A stretch of DNA of 64,000 nt from Methylibium petroleiphilum PM1 (GCF_000015725.1 NC_008825.1:2418001-2482000), one strand, 5' to 3'. Counted from the stretch's first letter, positions 1 to 11,142 are shown. Notes: generated by a model from the sequence alone, not told the origin. Numbers and translations are program-made.

Positions 1-1485
<1,485 letters not shown>

Positions 1486-1489
1486 TCGT

Positions 1490-2008
1490 CTATTGTCCCA
1501 GCGCTTCCAGGCGCCGATCGAGATCGTGCGCAAAGCGCTCGACGAACATGAGGGCTCTGACCTGCTGCGCTGCGGCAGCCCAGTCGCGGCGCTCGTCGAG
1601 CGTGGACTCCAGTTCAGCCAGGGCCGCGCGGCGGAACGCCAGCACCTCGTCGTTGAGCGACTCCACGGCCGCGCCGTCGCGCGCGTCGTCGAGCGCCTCG
1701 CGCCAGGCCATCTGGTGGATCAGGAAGCTCGCTGGCATCGCCGTGTTGTTCTCGGCATCGACCTTCGCGCCCTGCAACTCGCACAGGTAGGCCGCGCGCT
1801 TCAGCGGATCCTTCAGCCGTGCATAGGCCTCGTTCACGCGCACGGCCCACTGCATCGCGACGCGCTGCGCCGCCGCGCCCTCGGTCGCAAACCGATCAGG
1901 GTGCACCTCGGCTTGCAGCGCCTTCCAGCGTGCATCGATCTGCACACGATCCTGGGCACAGCGCCTCGGCAGGCCGAAGAGTTCGAAATCGTCGCTGTCG
2001 AGCTTCAT
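1490..2008 (-). CDS. hscB: Fe-S assembly co-chaperone HscB (J-domain protein)
   Basis: J-domain co-chaperone that brings IscU to HscA and stimulates its ATPase. The 172-residue product has the J domain at the N terminus with the HPD motif at residues 36-38, followed by the C-terminal helical IscU-binding domain; the length is normal for the family. It lies in the isc cluster directly before hscA. There is no good Shine-Dalgarno sequence before ATG 2008, and a strong intrinsic terminator ends only about 15 bases upstream. HscB and HscA are therefore probably made at lower levels than IscSUA. Confidence 0.95.
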   Translation of the reverse strand: MKLDSDDFELFGLPRRCAQDRVQIDARWKALQAEVHPDRFATEGAAAQRVAMQWAVRVNEAYARLKDPLKRAAYLCELQGAKVDAENNTAMPASFLIHQMAWREALDDARDGAAVESLNDEVLAFRRAALAELESTLDERRDWAAAAQQVRALMFVERFAHDLDRRLEALGQ

Positions 2009-2023
2009 CGTCGTCGGGGGATC

Positions 2024-2055
2024 AAAAAAAGGGCGCGGCCGTGCCGCGCCCTTTT
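2024..2055 (-). terminator. Intrinsic terminator inside the isc operon (iscA/hscB junction)
   Basis: On the minus strand an A4 tract is followed by a perfect 9-bp GC stem (GGGCGCGGC, arms at 2043-2051 and 2031-2039), a 3-base loop and seven T residues ending at 2024. The structure lies between the iscA stop (2070) and the hscB start (2008). It has all the hallmarks of a Rho-independent terminator and probably attenuates transcription into hscBA. Confidence 0.85.
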
Positions 2056-2069
2056 ATGCATAGTCGGTT

Positions 2070-2393
2070 TCAGATCCGGAACGATTCACCGCAACCACAG
2101 CGGTCGCGTTCGTTCGGGTTGTTGAACTTGAAGCCCTCGTTCAGACCTTCGCGCACGAAGTCGAGCTGCGTGCCTTCGATGTACGGCAGGCTCTTCGGGT
2201 CGACCAGCACCTTCACGCCCTGGTCCTCGAAGATCACGTCCTCGGGTGCCGCCTCATCAGCGTACTCGAGCTTGTAGGCCAGGCCGGAGCAGCCGGTGGT
2301 CTTGACACCCAGACGCACACCGACGCCTTTGCCGCGCTTGCCCAGGTAGCGCGTCACGTGGCGTGCCGCAGCAGGAGTCAGGGTGACGGCCAT
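2070..2393 (-). CDS. iscA: A-type Fe-S carrier/scaffold IscA
   Basis: A-type carrier that accepts or delivers Fe-S clusters during maturation of [4Fe-4S] proteins. The 107-residue product has the three family cysteines: C35 in TTGCSGLAY, and C99 and C101 in RCGCGESF near the C terminus. I chose ATG 2393 because it gives the normal family length and sits 5 bp after the iscU stop. The same frame stays open upstream into iscU, but that extension has no homology to the family. It is part of iscRSUA and is followed by a terminator. Confidence 0.95.
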   Translation of the reverse strand: MAVTLTPAAARHVTRYLGKRGKGVGVRLGVKTTGCSGLAYKLEYADEAAPEDVIFEDQGVKVLVDPKSLPYIEGTQLDFVREGLNEGFKFNNPNERDRCGCGESFRI

Positions 2394-2398
2394 CGTGG

Positions 2399-2815
2399 TC
2401 AGTGCGTTGCGGTCGCGGCGGCAGGCTGCGCGTTGCCATGCTTGGCCTTGTAGTCGCTCACGGCCGCCTTGATCGCGTCCTCGGCCAGGATCGAACAGTG
2501 GATCTTCACCGGCGGGAGCGCCAGCTCCTCGGCGATCTGGGTGTTCTTGATCGTCAGCGCTTCGTCGAGCGACTTGCCCTTGACCCATTCGGTGACCAGC
2601 GAGCTCGACGCGATCGCCGAACCGCAGCCATAGGTCTTGAACTTGGCGTCCTCGATCAGCCCGGTCGCCGGGTTGACCTTGATCTGCAGCTTCATCACAT
2701 CGCCGCAGGCCGGAGCCCCAACCATGCCAGTGCCGACCGTGTCGTCGCCCTTCTCGAAGGAACCGACGTTGCGGGGATTCTCGTAGTGCTCAACGACTTT
2801 TTCGCTATAGGCCAT
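2399..2815 (-). CDS. iscU: Fe-S cluster scaffold IscU
   Basis: Scaffold on which IscS-derived sulfur and iron are assembled into [2Fe-2S] clusters before HscAB-driven transfer. The 138-residue product carries the ligand set C37, D39 (ACGD), C64 (YGCGSA), H106 and C107 (KIHCSI), and the LPPVK motif recognised by HscA at residues 100-104. Length and order match bacterial IscU. The C terminus has a short Ala/Thr-rich tail beyond the conserved core. It lies 45 bp downstream of iscS. Confidence 0.97.
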   Translation of the reverse strand: MAYSEKVVEHYENPRNVGSFEKGDDTVGTGMVGAPACGDVMKLQIKVNPATGLIEDAKFKTYGCGSAIASSSLVTEWVKGKSLDEALTIKNTQIAEELALPPVKIHCSILAEDAIKAAVSDYKAKHGNAQPAAATATH

Positions 2816-2860
2816 GCTGCTGCTCCTGAAACTCGGTCGAACGGGGTGCCGGGGCGAGGC

Positions 2861-4081
2861 TCAGTGCGCCGCCCACTGGATGGTGCTGATATCGACGCCG
2901 TCCTGGTACATCTCCCAAAGCGGCGACAGTTCGCGCAGTTTGGCCACGTTGTGGCGGATGGTGCCGATGGCGTAATCGATCTCTTCCTCGGTCGTGAAGC
3001 GGCCGATGGTCATGCGCAGGCTGGAGTGCGCCAGTTCGTCGCTGCGGCCCAGCGCGCGCAGCACGTAGCTCGGCTCCAGGCTGGCCGAGGTGCAGGCCGA
3101 ACCCGACGACACCGCGAGACCCTTGATGCCCATGATCAGCGACTCGCCCTCGACGAAGTTGAAGCTCATGTTCACGTTGTGCGGCACGCGCCGCTCGGCG
3201 TGGCCGTTCAGGAAGGTCTGCTCGATGTCGGCCAGGCCGTCGATCAGGCGCTTCTGGAGCATGCGAATGCGCTCGCTCTCGGTGCCCATCTCCTCGCGCG
3301 CGATGCGGAAGGCCTCGCCCATGCCGACGATCTGATGCGTGGGCAGCGTGCCGGAGCGCATGCCACGCTCGTGGCCGCCGCCATGCATCTGCGCTTCCAG
3401 CCGCACGCGCGGCTTGCGGCGCACGTACAGCGCACCGATGCCCTTGGGACCGTAGGTCTTGTGCGAGGCCAAGCTCATCAGGTCGACCGGCAGCGTGGCC
3501 AGATCGATCGCGACCTTGCCGGTCGCCTGGGCCGCATCGACATGGAACACGATGCCGCGCTCGCGGCACAGTGCACCGATCGCCGGGATGTCCTGGATGA
3601 CGCCGATCTCGTTGTTGACGAACATCACCGAGACGAGGATCGTGTCAGGCCGGATCGTGGTCTTGAGCAGGTCGAGGTCGATCAGACCGTCTTCCTGAAC
3701 CTCCAGGTAGCTCACCTCGAAACCCTGGCGCTCGAGTTCGCGCATGGTGTCGAGCACCGCCTTGTGCTCGGTCCGGACCGTGATCAGGTGCTTGCCGCGC
3801 GTCTTGTAGAACTGCGCCGCGCCCTTGAGCGCGAGGTTGTTGGACTCGGTCGCGCCGGAGGTCCAGACGATCTCGCGCGGGTCCGCACCGATCAGTGCCG
3901 CCACCTCGCCGCGTGCCTTCTCGACCGCCTCTTCGGCCTCCCATCCCCATGCGTGGCTGCGCGAGGCTGGATTGCCGAAGTGTTCACGCAGCCAGGGAAT
4001 CATCGCGTCGACGACGCGGGGGTCGACCGGCGTCGTGGCGCCGTAGTCCATGTAGATCGGAAAGTGCGGGGTCATGTCCAT
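2861..4081 (-). CDS. iscS: Cysteine desulfurase IscS
   Basis: PLP-dependent desulfurase that converts cysteine to alanine and supplies persulfide sulfur to IscU and to thiolation pathways. The 406-residue product has the PLP lysine K208 ([10 protein letters not shown]) and the mobile-loop catalytic cysteine C330 ([10 protein letters not shown]). The N terminus begins near [14 protein letters not shown] 4081 or the ATG two codons later are both possible starts. It is the second gene of the isc operon and lies 54 bp downstream of iscR. Confidence 0.97.
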   Translation of the reverse strand: MDMTPHFPIYMDYGATTPVDPRVVDAMIPWLREHFGNPASRSHAWGWEAEEAVEKARGEVAALIGADPREIVWTSGATESNNLALKGAAQFYKTRGKHLITVRTEHKAVLDTMRELERQGFEVSYLEVQEDGLIDLDLLKTTIRPDTILVSVMFVNNEIGVIQDIPAIGALCRERGIVFHVDAAQATGKVAIDLATLPVDLMSLASHKTYGPKGIGALYVRRKPRVRLEAQMHGGGHERGMRSGTLPTHQIVGMGEAFRIAREEMGTESERIRMLQKRLIDGLADIEQTFLNGHAERRVPHNVNMSFNFVEGESLIMGIKGLAVSSGSACTSASLEPSYVLRALGRSDELAHSSLRMTIGRFTTEEEIDYAIGTIRHNVAKLRELSPLWEMYQDGVDISTIQWAAH

Positions 4082-4135
4082 GGCGGGCGGCTCCCTGGCA
4101 TCAGGGCGTGGCTGGCGGGAGCGGAAGGCGGTTGA

Positions 4136-4669
4136 TTACTTGCTGAAGGAGCTGCCGAGCGCGAACACGGAGTTCGGCGCAGTGATCTTGATCGGCTTGA
4201 CGACCGGCTGCGACGAGATCGCCCGCTTGACCGGCGCCTCCTCGATCGACACACCCTTGGCGAGCTGGTCGTCGACCAGCTTGCGCAGCGAGATCGAGTC
4301 CAGGAACTCGATCATCTTGGTGTTCAGGCTGGCCCACAGGTCGTGCGTCATGCAGCGGCCCGAATCCTCGCCCATGCAGTTTTCCTTGCCGCCGCAACCT
4401 GTGGCGTCGATCGGCTCGTCGACCGCGACGATGATGTCGGCGACCGTGATCTCCTCGGCCTTGCGACCCAGCGAATAGCCGCCGCCCGGGCCACGGGTCG
4501 ACTCGACCAGCTCATGACGGCGCAGCTTGCCGAACAGCTGTTCCAGGTAGGACAGCGAGATCTGCTGGCGCGAACTGATCGCGGCAAGCGCAACCGGGCC
4601 GCTGTGCTCGCGCAGGGCCAAGTCGATCATGGCGGTGACGGCAAAGCGGCCTTTGGTGGTGAGACGCAT
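4136..4669 (-). CDS. iscR: Fe-S-responsive transcriptional regulator IscR (Rrf2 family)
   Basis: [2Fe-2S]-binding Rrf2-family regulator that represses its own operon when Fe-S supply is sufficient. The 177-residue protein has the winged helix at the N terminus (RLTTKGRFAVTAM and the ISLSYLEQLFGKL recognition region). Its cluster-binding loop contains C92, C98 and C106 with H109. The C98-C106 spacing is two residues longer than the C98-C104 spacing I recall for E. coli. A long tail follows the core. It is first in the operon, and two IscR-like boxes overlap its own promoter. Confidence 0.96.
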   Translation of the reverse strand: MRLTTKGRFAVTAMIDLALREHSGPVALAAISSRQQISLSYLEQLFGKLRRHELVESTRGPGGGYSLGRKAEEITVADIIVAVDEPIDATGCGGKENCMGEDSGRCMTHDLWASLNTKMIEFLDSISLRKLVDDQLAKGVSIEEAPVKRAISSQPVVKPIKITAPNSVFALGSSFSK

Positions 4670-4740
4670 ACTGAACTCCTTGAGGCGCGTGGCTGGCGGA
4701 CCGGGTATCCGGGGGTCGCTTCACTGCGAGCCATCGGGAC

Positions 4741-4792
4741 TTAATCCCGACTGAATAGCTCAATTATAGGTGAAGCCGACTTATTTGGTCGG
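4741..4792 (-). promoter_or_regulatory. isc operon promoter with two IscR-like operators
   Basis: On the minus strand a perfect -10 hexamer TATAAT lies at 4763-4768. A 17-bp palindrome CCGAC-N7-GTCGG at 4776-4792 covers the expected -35 region. A second related element (TTGAGCTATTCAGTCGGG on the minus strand) at 4746-4763 overlaps the -10 and the likely start site. Both resemble the cluster-dependent (type 1) IscR site of proteobacteria. This fits autorepression of iscRSUA-hscBA by holo-IscR. Confidence 0.75.
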
Positions 4793-4812
4793 ACACGTCC
4801 CCGTAAGTTCCC

Positions 4813-5322
4813 CTACTTGCGACCCGGAGTTCGAGCCAGGTGCTCGACCAGCCCGTCGCAGGCCGCCTCGACCAAGTCCAGCACGTGGTCGAACCCGGCT
4901 GCGCCACCATAATAGGGGTCAGGTACAACTTCACTGCCCGCCGTGCGGCCGAATTCCATCAGCCGCCGGAGCTTGCGCTGGGCCTGCGGTGGGCAGCGCT
5001 CCTGGAGCAGCGCCAGATTGTCCCAATCCATCGCCAGCAGCAGGTCGAAGCGCTCGAAATCGTCGTCATCCACCGCGCGGGCCCGTTGCGCCGACAGATC
5101 GTAGCCGCGCCGCGCGGCATACGCCCGGCTGCGCTCGTCCGGCGGCTCGCCCACATGGTAGGCATGGGTGCCCGCCGAATCGACGAGCACCCACTCGGCC
5201 ATCCCGGCCGCGGCCAGCCGTGCGCGGAGCACGCCTTCGGCCGTGGGGCTGCGGCAGATGTTCCCCATGCAGACCATGAGGACACGGAACGGTGGCGGGG
5301 CTTCGGGCACGGGCTTCTCCAT
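4813..5322 (-). CDS. Low-molecular-weight protein tyrosine phosphatase
   Basis: Cytoplasmic LMW protein tyrosine phosphatase; the cellular substrate cannot be read from sequence. The 169-residue product from ATG 5322 contains the P-loop CMGNICRSP (C18 to R24, CX5R) and the general-acid loop DPYYGG near residue 137. The frame extends further upstream, but ATG 5322 gives the normal family length. In many Burkholderiales I recall this gene between uvrB and iscR. Here it keeps its iscR neighbour, but the phenol island separates it from uvrB. Confidence 0.9.
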   Translation of the reverse strand: MEKPVPEAPPPFRVLMVCMGNICRSPTAEGVLRARLAAAGMAEWVLVDSAGTHAYHVGEPPDERSRAYAARRGYDLSAQRARAVDDDDFERFDLLLAMDWDNLALLQERCPPQAQRKLRRLMEFGRTAGSEVVPDPYYGGAAGFDHVLDLVEAACDGLVEHLARTPGRK

Positions 5323-5430
5323 CGAGAGCCGCGATTCTCGACGAAGCCTCCGCGCCGGCACGCCACGCGCACCATCACACCGAGGCGAACCCGGCGCTGT
5401 CGGCCGGCCCACCTGCCGAGCTGCGAATCC

Positions 5431-5622
5431 TCAGCGGCCGAGCGCCTTCGCGGAGACGCCGCCGATGCCCCAGTTCTCCTTGGGTACATCGTGGATCCAC
5501 ACGCGCACGTTCTCCTTCGGCGCCCCCACCGCCTCCATCATGGCCTGGGTGACCTTCTCGATCACGGCGCGCTTCTGCTCTTCGGTGCGACCTTCGATGA
5601 GGTAGATCTGTGCGAACGGCAT
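5431..5622 (-). CDS. dmpI: 4-oxalocrotonate tautomerase family enzyme
   Basis: Isomerises 2-hydroxymuconate to 2-oxo-3-hexenedioate in the dehydrogenase branch of catechol meta-cleavage. The 63-residue protein begins MPFAQIYL, so proline becomes the N-terminal catalytic base after Met removal; an arginine is present in the GRTEEQK segment. The size matches the 60-70-residue 4-OT class. It is the last gene of the lower operon, 35 bp after dmpG. The assignment rests on size, the Pro-1 motif and context. Confidence 0.9.
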   Translation of the reverse strand: MPFAQIYLIEGRTEEQKRAVIEKVTQAMMEAVGAPKENVRVWIHDVPKENWGIGGVSAKALGR

Positions 5623-5657
5623 GAGCCTCTCCTGTGTCCTGTGGTCGGTCGCGGCAC

Positions 5658-6707
5658 TCAGGCGGCGGCCTTGTGCGCGGCGGCGGCGCGCTCGCGCGCC
5701 AGCGTCATCGCGGTGTCCTCGATCATGTCCTCCTGGCCGCCCACCATGCCGCGGCGGCCCAGTTCGACCAGGATCTCACGGGCCGGCACGCCGTATTTCT
5801 TCTCGGCGCGCTTGGCGAACAGCAGGAAGGACGAGTACACGCCGGCATAGCCCAGCGTCAGCGAGTCGCGGTCGACACGGATGATGTGATCCATGATCGG
5901 CACCACCAGGTCCTCGGCCACGTCCTGGATCCGGAACACGTCCACGCCGGTCGCGATGCCCATGCGGTCGCACACGGCGATGAACACCTCCATCGGCGTG
6001 TTGCCCGCGCCCGCGCCCAGTCCGGCGGCCGCCGCGTCGATGCGGTTCGCACCGGCGTCGACCGCGGCGATCGAGTTGGCCACGCCCATCGCGAGGTTGT
6101 GATGACCGTGGAAACCCAGTTCAGTCTCGGGCTTCAGGGCGCCGCGCACCGCGCGCAGCCGCACCGTCACGTCGTCGGGCAGCATGTAGCCGGCCGAGTC
6201 GGTGACGTAGATGCAGTTGGCCCCATAGCCTTCCATCAGCAGCGCCTGGCTCACCAGCTTCTCGGGGCTGGCCATGTGGGCCATCATCAGGAAGCCCACG
6301 GTGTCCATCTCGAGCGAGCGCGCCTTCGAGATGTGCTGCTCGGACACGTCGGCCTCGGTGCAGTGGGTGGCCACGCGCACGGTGTGCACGCCGAGGTCCT
6401 TGGCCATCAGCAGGTGGTCGACGGTGCCGATGCCCGGCAGCAGCAACGCCGACACCTTGGCCTGCTTCATCAGCGGGATCACCGCACCGAGGTATTCCTC
6501 GTCGCTGTGGGCCGGGAAACCATAGTTGACCGACGAGCCGCCCAGGCCGTCGCCGTGCGTCACCTCGATCAGCGGCACACCGGCGGCGTCCAGGCCGCTG
6601 GCGATGCTCTTCATCTGATCCAGCGTCATCAGGTGGCGCTTGGGGTGCATGCCGTCGCGCAGCGTCATGTCATGGACGGTGATCTTCTTGCCTTGCAGGT
6701 TCATCAT
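5658..6707 (-). CDS. dmpG: 4-hydroxy-2-oxovalerate aldolase
   Basis: Cleaves 4-hydroxy-2-oxopentanoate to pyruvate and acetaldehyde; the acetaldehyde is channelled to the partner dehydrogenase DmpF. The 349-residue product is a TIM-barrel aldolase with the N-terminal motif [15 protein letters not shown] carrying the catalytic Arg/Asp/His, metal-ligand histidines in GFHGHHN, and a C-terminal communication domain. ATG 6707 is followed directly by a second ATG at 6704, and AAGGAGA lies about 6 bases upstream. The frame is open further upstream, but only this start gives the family length. The gap to dmpF is 20 bp. Confidence 0.95.
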   Translation of the reverse strand: MMNLQGKKITVHDMTLRDGMHPKRHLMTLDQMKSIASGLDAAGVPLIEVTHGDGLGGSSVNYGFPAHSDEEYLGAVIPLMKQAKVSALLLPGIGTVDHLLMAKDLGVHTVRVATHCTEADVSEQHISKARSLEMDTVGFLMMAHMASPEKLVSQALLMEGYGANCIYVTDSAGYMLPDDVTVRLRAVRGALKPETELGFHGHHNLAMGVANSIAAVDAGANRIDAAAAGLGAGAGNTPMEVFIAVCDRMGIATGVDVFRIQDVAEDLVVPIMDHIIRVDRDSLTLGYAGVYSSFLLFAKRAEKKYGVPAREILVELGRRGMVGGQEDMIEDTAMTLARERAAAAHKAAA

Positions 6708-6727
6708 GGCGTTCTCCTTCGTCCGGG

Positions 6728-7639
6728 TCAGGCCGGCACAGCTTCGAGCTTGAGCGTGCCGGCGATCAGTTCCTCGGCGAACATCTCGGCGGTGCGTGCG
6801 GCGGCGGCGGTCATGATGTCCAGGTTGCCGGCGTACTTGGGCAGGTAGTCGCCCAGGCCCTCGACCTCCATGAAGACCGAGACGCGCTTGCCGTCGAACA
6901 CCGGGCCATTGACCAGCTTGTAGCCCGGCACGTACTTCTGCACCTCGCGGATCATCTGGTGGATCGATGCGGTAATCCGGTCGCGGTCGGGCTCGTCCAC
7001 CGTCAGACAGTGCACGGTGTCGCGCATGATCAACGGCGGCTCGGCCGGGTTGATGATGATGATGGCCTTGCCCTTCTTCGCGCCGCCGACCTTCTCGACC
7101 GCGCCGGCCGTGGTGCGGGTGAACTCGTCGATGTTCTTGCGCGTGCCGGGGCCGACCGAGCGGCTGGAGACGGTGGCGACGATCTCGCCGTAGGCCACTG
7201 CCTGCACCTGCGACACCGCGGCCACCATCGGGATGGTGGCCTGGCCGCCGCAGGTGACCATGTTGACGTTCATCTCGCGCCGCCCGAGGTGCTGCTTCAG
7301 GTTCACCGGGGGCACGCAGAACGGGCCGATGGCCGCCGGCGTGAGGTCGATCATCATCACGCCCAGCGCGTTGAGCTTGCGCGAGTTCTCGGCGTGCACA
7401 TAGGCACTGGTCGCGTCGAAGGCGATCTGCACGCCGTCGGCCTTGACATGCGGCAGCAGGCCGTCGACACCCTCGGCGGTGGTCTTGAGCCCCGCGTCGC
7501 GGGCCCGCTTGAGGCCGTCGGAGCCGGGGTCGATGCCGACCATCCACACCGGCTCGAGCACCGGGCTGCGCTGGAGCTTGGCAAGCAGGTCGGTGCCGAT
7601 GTTGCCCGGCCCGATGAGGGCGCACTTGATCTTCTTCAT
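6728..7639 (-). CDS. dmpF: Acylating acetaldehyde dehydrogenase
   Basis: Converts acetaldehyde, NAD+ and CoA to acetyl-CoA in complex with the aldolase DmpG. The 303-residue protein starts [18 protein letters not shown] with the nucleotide-binding glycine motif, and has the catalytic cysteine in [11 protein letters not shown] near residue 130. Length is normal. It is followed 20 bp later by dmpG in the usual order. Unusually it is preceded by the DUF1302/DUF1329 module instead of dmpE, from which it is separated by about 7.8 kb. Confidence 0.95.
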   Translation of the reverse strand: MKKIKCALIGPGNIGTDLLAKLQRSPVLEPVWMVGIDPGSDGLKRARDAGLKTTAEGVDGLLPHVKADGVQIAFDATSAYVHAENSRKLNALGVMMIDLTPAAIGPFCVPPVNLKQHLGRREMNVNMVTCGGQATIPMVAAVSQVQAVAYGEIVATVSSRSVGPGTRKNIDEFTRTTAGAVEKVGGAKKGKAIIIINPAEPPLIMRDTVHCLTVDEPDRDRITASIHQMIREVQKYVPGYKLVNGPVFDGKRVSVFMEVEGLGDYLPKYAGNLDIMTAAAARTAEMFAEELIAGTLKLEAVPA

Positions 7640-7701
7640 GAAAAACTCCGGGAGTGAACAGATTCAAGGGCCGGCGACCCGCGTCGCCGGCCGTGGGCTC
7701 G

Positions 7702-9012
7702 TCAGTCGCCGCCTCGCATGTTCTGCACCTGGAACAGGCTGGGCGGGTTGAGCTTGGGATCGACCTGGCCCTTGAACTGGCCGGTGGTGCAGTGCTTGGC
7801 CTGCACGTCGATCATCGAGAACGAGTCGTCGATCGCGATGCCGGTGCCCTTGTTGACCGGCAGGTGGTGGTCGGGGTGCGACTTGCCGATCGTGAAGGTC
7901 TTCCACAGCTCGCCCTTGCGGTCGTAGATCAGCGTGCGGTTGATGTTGAAGACCTGCGCATCGACGTGGAACACGCGCTTGCTCACCGGGTGGCTGGCCA
8001 GCACCGGTGCGGCCTCGAGCACGTAGACCTTGCGCAGCTGCCAGGTGATCTTCGGGAAGCAGCCGCCCTGCCCGCCGAAGTCCACGAACTTGTAGCCGCT
8101 CGGGTCCTTGAACTCGTCGGTCAGCTGCAGCTCGTTGTGGTTGTAGTAGGGCATCAGGATGTTCTTCGTGCCCTTGAACGTCCACTTCATGTCCGAGATG
8201 CGGCCGTTGTAGCCCTCGAAGTCCTCGATCATCAGGTCGGCGCCCAGGAAGGCATCCGTCGTCTGCCCGGTGGCGAGCCGGCGCACGCGGCGCTGGAAGC
8301 CGAGGTAGAGGTAGGCGTCGTCGAACTTCAGGTCGTCCTCGTAGCGCTGGATCAGGAGCTGCGTGTTCTTCAGGTCCTGCGGCTCGAGCACCTTCACGTA
8401 GATGCCGCGGAACAGCTCCGACGGGTTCGGCGTCACCTCGGGCACCGGGGCGTGCTGCACGCGGTGCTTGAAGTTCAGGAAGTGGAAGTTGAACTTCAGC
8501 GTGCGCTCGACCTGGCCGCTCGTCATGTTGCGGTACTTCCAGTAGAACGGGTAGATCGCGGCGTTGTCGCCCCAGTTGAGGCCGTACTTGAAGTTCCAGG
8601 CCAGCTTCTCGCCGGCGCGCGGGTCGTCGGCCTTGGGCTCCTCGGGGAAGGGCCGGCCGGCAACGAAGCCGGTGATCTCACCGTTCTGGGCACCGAGCTT
8701 GGCGGTGTTCAGGTTCTTCTTCGTGGCCTCGACGTAGAACTTGTCCATCGCGAACTGCGTGGTCGGTCCGACCTTGATCTCGTCCCAGCCGTTCTTGACG
8801 ATCTGGTAGAGGCCCGGGTCCAGGGCGTCCTTGAACTGCTCGACATTGCCCTTGTTCACGACGGTGCCGGCCGCCAGCCCGGGGAAGCTCGGGAAGCCGT
8901 TCTTGTACGGGTTGAACGCGGCCTCCACGTCGGCCTCGGTGGCGGCGCCGGCGGCCAGGGCGAAGCCCGCCGTGACCAGGGCCAGCCCGATCTGATGAAT
9001 CTTCGTTGTCAT
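7702..9012 (-). CDS. DUF1329 family exported protein
   Basis: DUF1329 proteins are outer-membrane-associated, LolA/LolB-like in fold, and usually encoded with DUF1302 and MMPL/RND proteins in clusters for hydrophobic compounds. The 436-residue product has a signal peptide ([19 protein letters not shown], cleavage near AGAA). A mature domain rich in aromatic residues and Asp follows, ending about 8 codons after the segment LFQVQNM. ATG 9012 is preceded by GCAGGAGACA and lies 17 bp after the DUF1302 stop. The substrate is unknown; context suggests import or handling of phenolic or alkyl-aromatic compounds. Confidence 0.88.
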   Translation of the reverse strand: MTTKIHQIGLALVTAGFALAAGAATEADVEAAFNPYKNGFPSFPGLAAGTVVNKGNVEQFKDALDPGLYQIVKNGWDEIKVGPTTQFAMDKFYVEATKKNLNTAKLGAQNGEITGFVAGRPFPEEPKADDPRAGEKLAWNFKYGLNWGDNAAIYPFYWKYRNMTSGQVERTLKFNFHFLNFKHRVQHAPVPEVTPNPSELFRGIYVKVLEPQDLKNTQLLIQRYEDDLKFDDAYLYLGFQRRVRRLATGQTTDAFLGADLMIEDFEGYNGRISDMKWTFKGTKNILMPYYNHNELQLTDEFKDPSGYKFVDFGGQGGCFPKITWQLRKVYVLEAAPVLASHPVSKRVFHVDAQVFNINRTLIYDRKGELWKTFTIGKSHPDHHLPVNKGTGIAIDDSFSMIDVQAKHCTTGQFKGQVDPKLNPPSLFQVQNMRGGD

Positions 9013-9029
9013 GATGCTTGTCTCCTGCT

Positions 9030-11063
9030 TCAGAACTGATACCGCGCGGTGAGGAAGATCTCGTTCTCCTTCCATGCGGCGCCGATGGGGCCGGCGCGGA
9101 AGCGCCCGAGGGGCTCGAAGCCGCCGAAGCCGCGCGAGTAGGGGGTGGTGGGGTCGGCGTCACCGAAGGGCGCGGTGAACGGCCCCCACGGGTTGCACGA
9201 GCGGCAGTCGTCGAACTTCCAGCGGTCCTCGCCGTTGCGCAGCTTGAAGTTGCCCCCGAAGCTGATCTTGAACTTGTCGGTGACGATCCAGTCGACCTGC
9301 GGGGAGGTGACCAGCGCGCGGGCCTGCACGTCGTAGGCCGTGATCAGCTGCGGGCTGACGCGGTCGTTGACGAGGAAGGCCTTCATCAGCAGCGTGGCGA
9401 TCACGTTGTTCTCCCAGTCGGGCATGCCCACCGGGCCGAACTGGCCGCGCTCGTACTCGTGGTCGAAGATGTGCTGGTAGAACAGCTGCGCGGAGAACAG
9501 CGTGGTGCGGTTGGGGTTGATGAAGGGCACGAAGGTGGGCCGGTCGAAGCCGACCACCGAGCGGAACACCTTGTTCTTCGAGTACAGCTGGGGCTTGAGG
9601 GTGTTGGCGAACTCCTCGCCGTTGGTGAAGGCCGCCTCGACCCGCACCGCCGCCTTGGCCGCCTGCCACTCGAAGTCCATCGAGCCGCCGATGAGGTTCA
9701 CGCGCGGGAAGTGCATGTCGAAGGCGATCAGGTAGGGCCAGCCGCCCTGCGCGTCGGTGCGCGTCTCGCCGGTGAAGGCGTTGGTCGCGCCCTTGCCGCC
9801 GCGCAGCGAGGGCAGCTGCGAGCGGTAGGTCAAGGCGTTGAGCGAGAACGACAGGCCGTCCTGGCTCACGCCCTCGTACTTCAGCCCGAGCTGGGTGTTC
9901 TTCAAGCTCCAGTTGGGCAGCTTCACGTCGCGCAGGCCGATCTGGCCGGGGCCGAAGTCGGTGGCGAGCAGCACGCCGGGGCCGACGTTGGCGAAGTTGG
10001 CCACCGTGCCGCCGTTGTCCCACAGGTTCTTCATGCCGCGGAAGAAGCAGCCGGCGTCGAGGATGACGTTGGCGGTGCCGCACTGGCCGAGGTTGTTGGG
10101 GCGGAACTTGTCGAAGTTCCACACCAGCTGCAGGTTGCGGTCCTGCATGCTCTCGCTCGGGCCCATGCGGTACTCGGCCTGGGCGATCCACATGGGGATG
10201 CGGATGTCCTGGAGTTCGTCGTAGATGTTGTTGCGCGAGTAGTCGACCGGGTTGATCACGTCGAGCACGCGGAACAGGTCGGTGCGGCCCCACACCACCT
10301 GCTGCTTGCCCAGCTTGAGGAAGAGCTGCTTGCCGTCGGCCAGGCCGACGGTGTTGGTGACGAAGGCTTCGCGGATGACGTCCCAGCGTTCGTTGAACTC
10401 GGGCAGTTCGAGCTCGCTGCGCTTCTTGTCGCCGTAGCCGCCGAAGTCGGCGCAGCCGCGCCGGTCGGTGTCGCAGGGGCGCACGGGGGTGGCGAACTCC
10501 ACCCCGCCGTTGAGCGAGTCGTGCCAGCGGTCACCGAGCAGGCGCAGGCCTTCGTTGGGGTTGTAGTTGGGCGCGGCGGGGTTGGTGGAGTTGAAGCCGA
10601 AGACGTTGTTGACCAGCCCGAGGCCGTCGACCAGGCCCTTGTTGACGATGCCGCTGCCGTGGGGCACCGGGGGCGGTCCGCCCTGGGACTCGAGCAGCAC
10701 GCCGCCGCCGGCCTTGCGGCCGTACTGGTCGTCGTTCATGCGGTAGACGCCGTCGAAGCTGCCGCGCAGGATGCTGCGGAACTTCCAGCCGCCTTCGAGC
10801 TTCTTGTCGGCCTCGACCTGCAGGGTGTTGCGGAACTTGGAGAGTCCGACGCGCTCGCCGGTCGCGTCCTTGCCCCGGAAGCGGGTGTCGTTCTCGTAGT
10901 AGATGTCGACCTTCCAGGGGTCGACCGGCGCGGCGGCGTCCTGCGCCTGGGCCAGGCCGCACACGGCCAGGCCGCCGGCCAGCGCCGCGCGCGCGAGGCG
11001 GCGGGACTGGCCCGCGCGGGGGGTCGCGCCGCTTCGGCGCGCAGTGTCTTGTCTGTTCTTCAT
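9030..11063 (-). CDS. DUF1302 family outer-membrane protein
   Basis: DUF1302 proteins are predicted outer-membrane beta-barrels that co-occur with DUF1329. The 677-residue product has an N-terminal signal sequence after an Arg-rich start (cleavage near GLAQAQDAAA), then repeated amphipathic strands, and ends in EIFLTARYQF with the terminal Phe typical of Bam-dependent barrels. The cysteine-containing segment CDTDRRGCADFGGYG near residue 200 may be a surface loop. ATG 11063 has GAGGAGACAACG upstream. The same frame continues upstream through the MMPL gene but only as an antisense-type shadow. Confidence 0.88.
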   Translation of the reverse strand: MKNRQDTARRSGATPRAGQSRRLARAALAGGLAVCGLAQAQDAAAPVDPWKVDIYYENDTRFRGKDATGERVGLSKFRNTLQVEADKKLEGGWKFRSILRGSFDGVYRMNDDQYGRKAGGGVLLESQGGPPPVPHGSGIVNKGLVDGLGLVNNVFGFNSTNPAAPNYNPNEGLRLLGDRWHDSLNGGVEFATPVRPCDTDRRGCADFGGYGDKKRSELELPEFNERWDVIREAFVTNTVGLADGKQLFLKLGKQQVVWGRTDLFRVLDVINPVDYSRNNIYDELQDIRIPMWIAQAEYRMGPSESMQDRNLQLVWNFDKFRPNNLGQCGTANVILDAGCFFRGMKNLWDNGGTVANFANVGPGVLLATDFGPGQIGLRDVKLPNWSLKNTQLGLKYEGVSQDGLSFSLNALTYRSQLPSLRGGKGATNAFTGETRTDAQGGWPYLIAFDMHFPRVNLIGGSMDFEWQAAKAAVRVEAAFTNGEEFANTLKPQLYSKNKVFRSVVGFDRPTFVPFINPNRTTLFSAQLFYQHIFDHEYERGQFGPVGMPDWENNVIATLLMKAFLVNDRVSPQLITAYDVQARALVTSPQVDWIVTDKFKISFGGNFKLRNGEDRWKFDDCRSCNPWGPFTAPFGDADPTTPYSRGFGGFEPLGRFRAGPIGAAWKENEIFLTARYQF

Positions 11064-11122
11064 CGTTGTCTCCTCGCTGCGTGGGTTCCTTGGATGGAAT
11101 CGAATGCACACCTTCTCTTGGA

Positions 11123-11142
11123 GCGGGCAGTCCCCTGCCCGC
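11123..11142 (-). other. Perfect intercistronic hairpin between the MMPL and DUF1302 genes
   Basis: The 110-bp gap between the MMPL stop and the DUF1302 start holds a perfect 8-bp stem (GCGGGCAG/CTGCCCGC) with a 4-base loop. No T tract follows, so a simple terminator is unlikely. It may protect or process the mRNA so that the barrel gene is expressed differently from the transporter gene. Confidence 0.5.

Noticed and set aside
5323-5430. Insertion sequence or attachment site at the left edge of the phenol island
   Set aside because: No inverted repeats, transposase fragment or tRNA end could be found in this gap or at 28309-28408.
5658-7667. 669-codon frame suggesting a DmpF-DmpG fusion
   Set aside because: The first half is a shadow frame of dmpF. 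The aldolase has its own ATG at 6707 with a ribosome site, and dmpF lies intact in another frame.
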